A stretch of DNA of 24,319 nucleotides, taken from Coptodactyla brooksi (taxonomy: Eukaryota; Arthropoda; Insecta; Coleoptera; Scarabaeidae). Shown one piece after another: positions 1 through 8,820 of this stretch (position 1 is the first letter of the stretch; the number at the start of each line of letters is the position of its first letter). Position numbers and translations under genes: made by a program. A model generated the notes under the pieces. It ran no database searches. It was not told the DNA's origin and saw only the letters and a program-made list of their open reading frames with translations. The stretch covers positions 1-24,319 of the forward strand of contig JAWQRM010000312.1 of the NCBI GenBank assembly GCA_033557675.1. Reading direction: 5' to 3'.

Positions 1-456
1 CGTCTACACAACACAATGGTTAAAGCTAAACTGAGCTAAACGTCACATAACCAAGATGGCGCGCAATCAAAATGGTAGCGGGACTTTTGCCCCACCTTGT
101 ATTTTAAATGAACTTTATTAAACCAAATATTCTTCTAAAATAGTTTTTTTTTATTTGTAGAAAAGCTATATAATTAGATCAAATAATTTAGTGTACCTGT
201 CGTATTCTTTCTAAATCGGCTGATTACCGCTAGATGTTGTTTATCCATACTCATAGTAACATGTTGAGTAAATCAATATAAATGATTCTCTGTATATAAT
301 TCACGTTTGGAAAAGGTTTATAATGCTTTTCTTGTGATAAAGCAATGTAAAACTCATATAATCTGCTTTTTCAAATATATGTGTATGAATTAATTGTGAA
401 TGTGTATGAATATATCGGTTAATTTTTAACTAATCGTTTTCCCTTTCCATTTCCAG
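1..456. other. Upstream intron of the DRAK-type kinase gene; no gene seen
   Basis: This AT-rich stretch ends in a good pyrimidine tract and TTTCCAG acceptor at 450-456, so it is read as the end of an intron. The missing N-terminal exon(s) of the kinase should lie upstream of base 1. A short frame opens at the ATG in CAAGATGGCG near base 55 and closes after about 20 codons. I saw nothing to show that it is used. Confidence 0.5.
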
Positions 457-3340
457 GGGTAAATTTGCGACAGTCCGACGCGCCAACCACAAAACGACAG
501 GCCTCCAGTACGCCGCCAAGTACATCAAGAAACGACGCCGCGCCGTGGACATGACGCCCGAGATCTACCACGAGATCTCGGTGCTGCAGAAGTGCGCGTC
601 CAGCAACCGCGTCGTGCGGCTGCACGAGGTCTACGAGACGAACTCGGACGTTGTCCTGGTCCTGGAGCTCGCTGCTGGCGGCGAGCTCCAGCGCATCTTC
701 GACACCGATCACTGCTTAAACGAGATCGAGGCCCGGAGGGCCATGCGACAGATCCTCGAGGGGCTGTGTTACCTGCACGAGAAGAACATTGCGCACCTCG
801 ACCTGAAGCCGCAAAACCTGCTGCTGACCGTCGAGGACTGCTGCGACGATATCAAGTTGTGCGACTTTGGGGTATCGAGACTGTTGGCGCCTGGAACGGA
901 AGTACGAGCCTTGTTAGGTGAGCACAGAAGCCGGGTTTTTAAACTGTTTCATTTAATTTTGGATAATTTTGGATTTAATTAATTTTGGACTAGTGTAAGT
1001 TAAAAAAATTAAATTATACTCTGCTGATAACTAGACCGCAAACTTTAAACGCGTTTTTATCGAAATTGCATTTTTCGAAAAAGTCCCGTACGGTGTACAC
1101 GATATCTCGAGAACCGTTAAAGCAATCGACATAAAACTTTCTCGTGCTTATTCTACATATGAAGGGCTTGTTAGTGGACAAAGGGTTTCTTGTTTTACTG
1201 AAAACTTTTTTTTATTTGAAGAAAATGAAAAATTAAGAGCCCGAAGAATCGCACTTTTCCTTAAAACCACCGCAATTTTGTCAAATATAAATTTTTCAAA
1301 AAATCCTAGATATATTCATATATTAACAGTCTTTTTGGATTTTAATATCGGATGATTTGGCTTGAAACTATTGTGTACATCGCACTACACCTTTGAAAAA
1401 TCAGGTTTCCTTAAAGTGGCCGTAACTTCCTTAATTTATAATGTTTTTCGACGAAAAAAATGTTGAATATTGTTCAATGTATGTGCTTTTAACATCAATG
1501 TTTTGTTGTGCGAAAAAATAAATGCAAGATTCTTATAAAAATTCCCGAAAATCAAGTTTTTTTCCACCTTGCAACTAGACATGACTCCTTAATTTAGCCA
1601 CAGCAGGATATCTAGTTTGAAGTTGATTTAGATTTGTAGTAAAAGCCGTATTGTTTTTCGAGACCTTTTTATCTTGCTATTATTCCTTATTTCATTTAAA
1701 CCATTATATTCTCTTGCTTCTTTCTATTTCCCAAGTATGTCATCGTTTATTCAATATTATTTATCTTATTCGTATTAAACAATTTTGTGAATTGTCTCGT
1801 TAATTTTAAAATAAATTCCAACGGTCACGTAGACGATTTTTATTTTTGTCTGGGTACATTGTAACTGTAATTGGCTAGCCAGTCCCCGAATAATAAATAA
1901 TTTTTTTTAATTTTTTGCGCCCGTTAATTTGGGATTGTAAAAAAAACTTGTTCCTACTAATTATCTTTTCTAGTAAGCAGTTAAATATTCGTTGTATAAT
2001 AGTTTAACGACTCCGTGTGCGTCAGTGTGTTTTCTTTGTTCGTCTTGTGCTAATTTTCTTTGTTCCAGCCAGCCGGAAGTCTTTTATCACTTGTTTTTCA
2101 CGATGCGCGTTTCTTTTAGATGAATGTGTGCCTGCCGACGGCCTTGGCTTCAAACTGGAAGACGTTCATATTTTTATAAGATTTCCGAGAATAATTTTAT
2201 AAATGCCTTGGCTGCGTACGCTACGGAAACGTTTTTAATTGTTGCTTTTTCTTCTTGCAGGTACTCCGGATTATGTGGCACCTGAAGTCTTAAGTTACGA
2301 CCCTATCAGTTTAGCGACGGACATTTGGTCAGTAGGCGTACTGGCCTACGTCCTTCTATCTGGTTACACACCATTCGGAGCGGACACCAAACAACAGACA
2401 TACCTGAACATATCGCAGTGTATACTGACCTTTGAACCTGACCATTTCGGGGACGTCTCTGGTGCGGCCATAGACTTTATCAAATCCAGCCTACTAGTTA
2501 ATCCCAGGTAAGGAAGTTTTCGTGATCACGCGCTTTGGTCTCAATTCAAAGTTGTCGTCAATGAAACTTATAAGTAACACTAGGGAAGTGTTATACGGCG
2601 ATTTTCCTGAAACTTGACATACAAGTACTACATGGAAAACTATTGGACACGTATATCCTTACATCGGCCGAAAAGACGACATAATTTTTACGATTGTTAC
2701 GAAATCAGGTAACTAAGGGTTTTTGAGGGGTAAAAGAGTAGAACCTATCTCCAAAAGCGATAAAGGTGATTTCTATTTCTACCCTTCAAACGGTTTTTGG
2801 GCAGATATAACGATATACGTGTCCAATAGTTTTCCATGACCTACTTGTATGCCAAGCATCTGGAAAATCGCCGTGTGCAACTTCCCTAGTGTTACTTGTT
2901 AGTACTACACTGATACCTTATTGATTTATTTACTTCTTTGCAAATGAACATGTTTTGGAACGACTTTTAATAACTCCCAATCGCATCCTTTCTGTTCCAG
3001 ACTTAGACCAACAGTTCAAGACTTGCTCCAACATCCGTGGATTTCACCAAAAAGTCACATTTTACCACCGCTGTCCATAAAAACTGCCGAGCCGATAACC
3101 TCGACACCGAAGACGACGCCCATTAGTCAACGTAAGTGTTTAACTTCCACAGATATGACTCCAAGCCCCAGGAGCGCATTTACCACCGAAAACTTGAACG
3201 GGTTCGGGGACTCCCCGGTCCGAACTTTCGCCGTAACAGCGAACTGCCTGTGCGCTCAGTGTGGCGCCACCTGCCGTCACCTTCCTCACACGCCGGTCTC
3301 GAAACCGCCCATCACCGTCGACCGCGGGATCCTGTGTTAG
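457..3340 (+). CDS. Drak: DRAK/STK17-type serine/threonine kinase, 5'-partial, three exons
   Basis: Exons are 457-917, 2261-2507 and 3001-3340; junctions keep the frame (G|GT, then AG|A). The first visible exon opens inside the glycine loop (GKFATVRR), followed by the ATP lysine in YAAKYIKK, AGGELQ, the catalytic loop HLDLKPQN and CDFG. The second carries GTPDYVAPEV, the TDIWSVGVLAY segment and QTYLNISQ. The third ends the kinase domain (LLQHPWIS) and adds a Ser/Thr-rich tail with a Cys cluster (CAQCGATC), ending GILC. HLDLKPQN and AGGEL are hallmarks of the DAPK family; the absence of ankyrin and death domains and the short tail point to DRAK/STK17, kinases that phosphorylate myosin light chain and related substrates. 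The N-terminus lies outside the window. The first exon is clearly GC-richer than its surroundings. Family is secure; the exact 3' exon structure is less so. Confidence 0.92.
918..2260 (+). other. Intron of the DRAK-type gene
   Basis: Donor GTGAGC at 918 and acceptor TTCTTGCAG at 2252-2260. The sequence is AT-rich. The part from about 1020 to 1560 has the look of an old dispersed repeat (CGATATCTCGAGAACC and many TTTTTCGAAA-like runs), but I cannot name it. No coding exon is apparent. Confidence 0.7.
2572..2897. mobile_element. Foldback MITE in DRAK intron
   Basis: The ends are perfect 17-base inverted repeats, AAGTAACACTAGGGAAG and its complement. The arms pair imperfectly for at least 86 bases (2572-2657 with 2812-2897), and weaker pairing continues inward (CGGCCGAAAAGAC against GGTTTTTGGGC). 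It has no coding capacity. The 326-base length, terminal repeats and intronic site fit a non-autonomous DNA element (MITE). I could not fix a target-site duplication by eye, so its superfamily is open. Confidence 0.85.
3132..3152 (+). other. In-frame 21-base intron-like segment in last DRAK exon
   Basis: The segment starts with a consensus donor (GTAAGT) and ends with CTTCCACAG. It is exactly seven codons long, so its removal would keep the frame. It is too short for a normal spliceosomal intron. The donor may instead pair with the acceptor at 3399. Confidence 0.4.
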
Positions 3341-4818
3341 CCTATGCACGGTGTGTGCTGCCTACTGTAAATGTGTCTTGTTTATTTCTCTTCTGCAGAA
3401 CCGAAAGCTCCCCTACTTGGACGTAAGGAAGCTTTCGTTTCGTTAAGTTGTCTAACTCTGTACAGGTAATAAGTTAATTGCGTACTCTATTTTTCTACGT
3501 CTGCTATTATTCGATTGGCCGAATTAACTATTTTAAGTTTTGCCGCTCCTCCTCCCTCTTTCTTGTCCATTTTTGTTTCGCCATATCAATTTGTAATAAA
3601 CGTTTGAAAGCCTTAATAAAATTAAAGTTTTAATTCATTTTCTTGAATACGAACAATTGAAATTTTCGATTGTTTTTCTAGTGTAGTTTCAATAGTTCCC
3701 AATCTTATTTTTTTTTAATGTAGTTATATTCTGGATTTATTTTTGAAAAGAGCTAGTCAAATTCTAAAAAGCGATTTAGAATTTCTCTCTACCATTCTAC
3801 TTATTTCCCAAAAGATAAACACTAATTTATTATAAGTTAAAAAAACACAGAACATCATTCAATAGTAACAACGTACCGTTTTATTTTTAAACTCTAAAAT
3901 TTCCGCTCAAAGTTAGAACTGAAGTTTTAAACGACGCACAAATCTGTGATTTGAATTAATAAATAACAATGCACGCACATTTTTTATAGTTTATCAGATT
4001 TATTTGTCAACCTAAAAAAAAATGTAAATGTATAACAAAAAATATATCATAGACCGGTTATTAGTAATAAAGAAATTGTTACTCTCAGGTGAACATTATG
4101 AAAGAGACATAAAACTATTATGAAAACCGAAGAGAATGTTAATAATAATAAAAGTACTATGTATTGTAGAACCAAAATACTTGCAAAGCACCAAAAAACT
4201 ATTAGCTCTTGCATACCTATTGTATTTATTAAATTGTTGTTATCAAACTCGAAAAATTTTGAATATAAATATTAAAAACGCCTTTGCACTTTGTGATGAT
4301 ATGTATATCTATATGTCTTGTTCAAATATTTAGAAAACCGTTTTGTTTTCATTATAAATATGACACATTCAATCATTCTCATTTTTGAATTAATTTTTAT
4401 TTCAACTGCGAAAAATAACTTATCCATAAGAATCCGAAAATTACGTTTTAGTATTTGCAATTTCAAATTATCTCAAAAATTAATACAAATAAATTATCGA
4501 TTCGTTATTGATGAAAGGTAATTTGTACATTTTTATTTACGGTTTAATGTTTAAGTTTATTGCAAAAAAAAACTCGTTGCAAGAAGTCTCTGACCGCAAA
4601 CTCCAGTTGAGGGTTAGATGAAATATAAGTTATTAGTTAGTTTAGGTAATTTAAGTACATAAGGAGTTTGCGTGAAGGGACGACTTGAATTCCCGATATG
4701 GTCGTACGTGACGTACCTTTGTTGTGAGCGTAGTGGTATCCTTGTACTGTATTATGGTGAGATCATCTTAGCTACATGTGTAAGTTCTGCTATGTTCTCA
4801 TATATTATTTCGAATAAA
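3341..4818 (+). other. Probable 3' untranslated region of DRAK with poly(A) signals
   Basis: Following the TAG at 3338-3340 the sequence is AT-rich and non-coding. AATAAA occurs at 3595-3600 and 3615-3620, and again at 4813-4818 in GAATAAAGATAC. The less AT-rich stretch 4590-4800 resembles a distal UTR end. The choice between proximal and distal sites cannot be made from sequence. Confidence 0.5.
3400..3465 (+). other. Possible alternative C-terminal exon of DRAK
   Basis: A pyrimidine-rich tract with TTCTGCAG ends at 3399. Joining the donor at 3132 to 3400 gives an open frame reading QPKAPLLGRKEAFVSL and on to LYR, ending at ACAG|GTAATA. If it is the last exon, the frame closes at the TAA straight after LYR. 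This is inferred from splice signals and frame only. The long exon ending at 3340 is the preferred model. Confidence 0.35.
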
Positions 4819-5193
4819 GATACATAAAATTTGCTTTTTGTGTTGTTTCATTTCAGTCACATCGGTTGCTTTTTTACGCTTAACATAATCACGTTATTTG
4901 TGTATTTACTCATCATGTGCTCCAGAAATTAAAAAGTACAATTATATAAGCTACCATAAACGCTCTGATAGAGCAATGCATTTTCACTCCGTTGTGAGTT
5001 TAGAGAAAAAATCCCAGGGGCGTATTTATTACTAAAACCTTGAATGGATTCGTAGATTTTCTCATGTTCCAAACCGACAACTTTATACCAAAAGTATACT
5101 ATTGACTACTGACAAGGCACAACAATTGCTTACTCTGGGTGGTCTATAGGGTTCCATGTGAATGTAGCAAGTTGTTCGTAGATAGGACTACAT

Positions 5194-5412
5194 GTCCTGG
5201 ATGATGAATCTTGTGTATCGGGGTCTGAGATGCTTTGCGCTAGACTGACTAGAAGGGAAGCTTTAGAAATAATGCAGAACCCTGATAACATCAACTAAGA
5301 TGGAGGACCAACTATATTTGAGCCATCTGTATGGAAACCAGATCTGCAGAATAATCAGAACAGAAGGGTGGTTATTGAACACGAGCCCGCCCCAATACCG
5401 GAAGGTCAGCCC
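5194..5412 (+). pseudogene. Decayed coding fragment of unknown origin
   Basis: One frame reads VLDDESCVSGSEMLCARLTR and, after one in-frame TAA at 5296-5298, continues through FEPSVWKPDLQ and HEPAPIPEGQP to a double stop (TGA TGA). The balanced amino-acid composition and lower AT content differ from the flanks and suggest a relic of a coding sequence, probably from a mobile element. I do not recognise the family. The flanks 4819-5193 and 5413-5530 hold nothing else I can name. Confidence 0.35.
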
Positions 5413-5583
5413 TGATGATTAATGAGGACAATCAAAAATCAATTAAGGATTCACTGAGTAAAGCCACAGATCATCAGTTGGATGCTGATAATCAATATTC
5501 GTGATTTGGTTGATATCCATGTTGCGTTTTACTGATATACTGGTGGTACATTTCTAAACCGTTCTAACATTTTGTTGGTGTGG

Positions 5584-5621
5584 TTCACGATGCGTGTTGA
5601 CTTTCGTCATTTTCAAGTGAA
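5584..5621 (-). ncRNA. Degenerate hammerhead-like motif, left arm
   Basis: On the - strand: stem I TTCAC/GTGAA, box TTGAAAA in place of CTGAWGA, one extra T, stem II GAC-GAAA-GTC, then AACAC in place of GAAAC, and an ATC triplet. Pairing is kept but catalytic positions are changed, so it is probably inactive. Confidence 0.4.
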
Positions 5622-5659
5622 TTCATTTGAAAATGACGAAAGTCGAAACGTGTCGTGAA
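5622..5659 (+). ncRNA. Hammerhead-like motif, right arm of foldback
   Basis: Stem I TTCAT/GTGAA (one G-T pair), box TTGAAAA, one extra T, stem II GAC-GAAA-GTC, an intact GAAAC, a two-pair stem III and a GTC triplet. The CTGAWGA box is damaged at two positions, so activity is doubtful. The family resemblance is clear. Confidence 0.5.
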
Positions 5660-5715
5660 CCACACCAACAAAATGTTCGTCAGAACAGTTTAGAAATAAA
5701 GCACCAGATAATCGA

Positions 5716-5957
5716 TATATCTGTATCCTTCCATTATACATCAATAAATTTGTATCTACTATTGTAATCCAGAGGGATAGTTTTGGAAATGATGCGAAAC
5801 CGGATTATGCGCCAGAGATTAGCCTGAATAACTAATAAATAATAATGGTTATAATCAAAATCGTCAATAGATCCACCAAAGTTGAGGATTTGGAACCCTT
5901 TTGACTTAGTAGCAAAGTTAAACATTGCCACCACTACACCAAACCCGAAAAATGAAT
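5716..5957 (-). repeat. Repeat sequence flanking a hammerhead-like motif
   Basis: Read on the - strand this continues from the motif at 5958-6001. Next to the motif it shares a short GTAGTGGTG-type stretch with the sequence following the motif at 23398-23440, so both appear to be copies of one dispersed element. An 86-codon frame opens across the motif (5994 to 5734). I see no protein similarity in it and treat it as chance. Confidence 0.45.
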
Positions 5958-6001
5958 GCTCGACGCACCTTTTTGCTAACCAAGTTAGCATCATCAGGAG
6001 C
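5958..6001 (-). ncRNA. Hammerhead-like motif, second copy, core damaged
   Basis: On the - strand: GCTC, CTGATGA, extra T, stem II GCTAAC-TTG-GTTAGC, then AAAAAG where GAAAC is expected, loop GTGC, triplet GTC, GAGC closing stem I. Apart from the loop and the GAAAC block it is nearly identical to 23398-23440. The damaged GAAA argues against activity of this copy. Confidence 0.6.
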
Positions 6002-6619
6002 TATGATAGGGCTGTTCTTCATCACCTCCGACTTCAACTTTATAGACCCATCAAGCAGATATATATTATGGACAAGCGTACATGTCGCTTGTCAATAATT
6101 GACCCACATGGAAGGTGGCATCAGGAAAAAATGTTGAAACATATGCACTTAAACAACGACCTCGGCATGCAAGCCTGAAAACAATGAAGTCTTTATGGTA
6201 TGATAATTTACATGATTATATGCATATTGATAAATGTAAAAGTAGTAACTCAAAGTAACTTTAGTAAGTTGATTCATAACGAAGGTCAGAATACAATGAA
6301 AACTCTGGGACTATGAAAAATATAACATCTAAAAACTTAATTATTTTTATTATGAAAAATAGTTATGGTAGGGTCACCGCTTCTTATCACTAACACTGTT
6401 AAAATGAAACGTGCTTGTATAAGTGCATTTTGTTAATGACAACTGTCATAACCATGTTTGCAATAGATAAGTTAAGCCATACATTATCCAACGTTTTCTT
6501 TATCACGGCTGGTTTTGGATGGAAATATTTGAAATGTGCAGTTTAGGACAGTCTAGTCCACTAAAATAGGCTTATATCAATTTAAAGTAGTTAACATGTC
6601 AAACTGATATTTAATGACC
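6002..6619. other. Non-coding stretch with a small hairpin
   Basis: No gene is recognisable. A perfect eight-pair hairpin, GACAAGCG/CGCTTGTC with a seven-base loop, lies at 6071-6093. The rest is AT-rich with no clear repeat. Confidence 0.4.
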
Positions 6620-6738
6620 AATTTTAAGCCAGAACGAGTGCTATTTTATTCACAGGCTGCTTTTACTTTTTAAATCACACTGTGTATTGTTTGCAAATAG
6701 TTTGTCGATCCGTGTTTGTCCCTGTGTTTGACAAAAAG
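6620..6738 (+). other. Putative non-coding first exon of the acidic repeat-protein gene
   Basis: A consensus donor, AAAAAG|GTAAGT, follows base 6738. No ATG occurs in the 120 bases before it. The coding exon starting at 8774 needs an upstream partner in the same direction. The 5' boundary is not visible and is set only roughly. Confidence 0.4.
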
Positions 6739-8773
6739 GTAAGTACAGATGTCAATTTCCACTTCCAAAACCATCTAATTTCCTAAATAGTATATTTTCC
6801 AAGAAATACATTTTTTGCAAAATATTTTTCTGTCAAATATCTAACGAAAATTTGTTTATTACATTTACCAAAACTTTTGTGAGCTTACGATTGCATGATA
6901 TAATATACATGACTATGATTTCGTTTCTAACATATTTGCAATAAACTTATGAAAAAATGTCTTGTGAAACAAGTGCAAACAAATTATTTTATGTTTTGTG
7001 TTCAAAATTCAAAGATACATATATTATGTTTATTTCACCTGAAATCTGCTTCTCCCTCATATGGATATTTACAAAATGAATTTATACTTCAGTTCAAAAC
7101 AGAACTGTTTAAATATCTCTATAATCTTTATAATGTGTTAATTAGTATTCATTATCTAGATACTGATTATAATTAAAAGAATTATTGACTTAAGCATTCT
7201 AAATTTCTTGTATTATTGAGAAAGTGTATACTGAGATTTTTCTATACTGAAAAGAATATCATTTATTCTTGAGACTAGAGTTGAAAAAAGTTTTTCTTCT
7301 GGATATACAGATGTCCCGAATTTAGAGAACACATAAGGACATATTGTAGAACTATACTAAATAGATTTAATAGAACAAAAACAGGTGAATAGTGAAATTA
7401 GTTATCTGCAAGATGTAAATAACTAAAAACTATACATTACATTACTTATTTATTAAAAAAATGCCAATAAAAATACCTGTTTTTGGGGATTTTACTGGGT
7501 TACATAATATCTGATTTTAAAATATAATCTTAACCAGTTTCGGTAGTATTTAGAAACAAACACCTTTTGGCTATCCCTCTAGGTAACTGTAGCTCTCTTA
7601 GAAAGTATTTTTATACCCATTTTTATTGAAACTTTTCCTCTGTTTTTGGTCCCAGAAGTAAAAGAAAGTAAGTCTTTAATTGTATTTGGATCTAAAGTGT
7701 GTAGGCAAGCCGTTTTGATTAATAACTAACGATCCAATTATAGCTCGTTGATACAATTTGTATTTCAGTTCATATTTTCTTTTCACTTATTAGATATATC
7801 CAGATGTATTTTTTGTAATATTTATTCTATTTTGCTACAATTCTATTGGGATAAATAAATATTGAGCAATCAATATTTATTGCTCAATAAATATTGAGCA
7901 ATCATACTGGGCCCTATCTTTAAAATCACATAGAACAAGCGAATTTTAAATAAAATAAAAAGAGCTGTGACTTAGTTATCTACAACATATGAATAGTTCA
8001 ATGAGCCAATACTTTTGACGACAATATTAGTCATGTTTCCTTGTCACTGCAAAATTCAGTCAATTAATTAATGAGAGTATGTAGTTAGATAAGCAATTTT
8101 AACAAACCACGTATTACTTTAAGAATGTGCAGGTAATGTAGTGATAATTATTTCTCATCGTTCATACAATGGTAAAAGGTTTTCTGGATTATCGATACAT
8201 ACAACAGCTAATAAATAGCACTTTAAGTATGTTTTAGATCCACTCGCGAATTACACAATGAAATATTAAATAGATCGAATTTATTTCTGCTACATTAAAG
8301 GTCTAATAAGTCAAACCTATATTTAGTTTCCCTGCAATATCTGCTGTTGGTCTCAACAGTTATTTTCCTATGAAGATATATATAAATTATTCATTAAATG
8401 TTGAACTAACATTTAATAATTAATTTTATCTTAAGATTTACTTTTTTGTAAAAAAAATACATTTGTAGCCTATGAGATTTTAAACAACTGTTTGCATAAT
8501 CCTGCCACTTTTTAAGGAGAAAATCAATGACGGTGAAAATATTGCCCAAGTGCAGTAATTTCCTACTTATAAGCAAAAAAAATATTCTAAATAAATGGTT
8601 TTCAACTTTTATAGTTTTATAGGATTGCGAAAATGGTTATTCGATAATCTCTTTTTTCAAAAATTCAGTTTTATTATTTGATCGTTTTTTATTCATGAAG
8701 GATGTAATTAAGCAACATTACGTATTATTTTATTAAAATATGTATCTCTAACTTTATGATTTTGTATTTGCAG
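6739..8773 (+). other. Likely intron with nested palindromes
   Basis: Runs from GTAAGT at 6739 to the acceptor GTATTTGCAG ending at 8773. It is very AT-rich. At about 7856-7901 the block AATAAATATTGAGCAAT occurs twice as a direct repeat, with an inverted copy between. This gives two competing hairpins (ATTGAGCAAT/ATTGCTCAAT, and ATATTTATT/AATAAATAT). Nothing else was recognised. Confidence 0.45.
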
Positions 8774-8820
8774 GTCACGAGATTGTTTGCGAATCAACAA
8801 CTTTGAAGCCGCAAAAAGAG

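Larger units (their letters stand above)
5531..5715. repeat. Foldback element with two hammerhead-like motifs
   Basis: A long inverted repeat centred near 5621. The inner arms pair almost perfectly (TTTCTAAACCGTTCT with its imperfect complement, then CATTTTGTTGGTGTGGTTCACGA, shown here only by its ends, and GACTTTCGTCATTTTCAA). Weaker outer pairing reaches ACTGGTGG and CACCAG. It consists of two head-to-head copies of one short sequence, each carrying the ribozyme-like motif listed separately. No open reading frame is present. Confidence 0.85.

Noticed and set aside
592..921. A 109-codon frame overlapping the first kinase exon
   Set aside because: It is the +2 shadow of a GC-rich kinase exon; the kinase motifs are in the other frame.
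3136..3426. A 96-codon frame overlapping the last kinase exon
   Set aside because: The kinase frame continues through the same bases with proper phase from the splice junction; the alternative frame has no link to it.
5409..5440. CTGATGA near the end of the coding relic
   Set aside because: No GAAA box or paired stems follow; the match is to the short box only.
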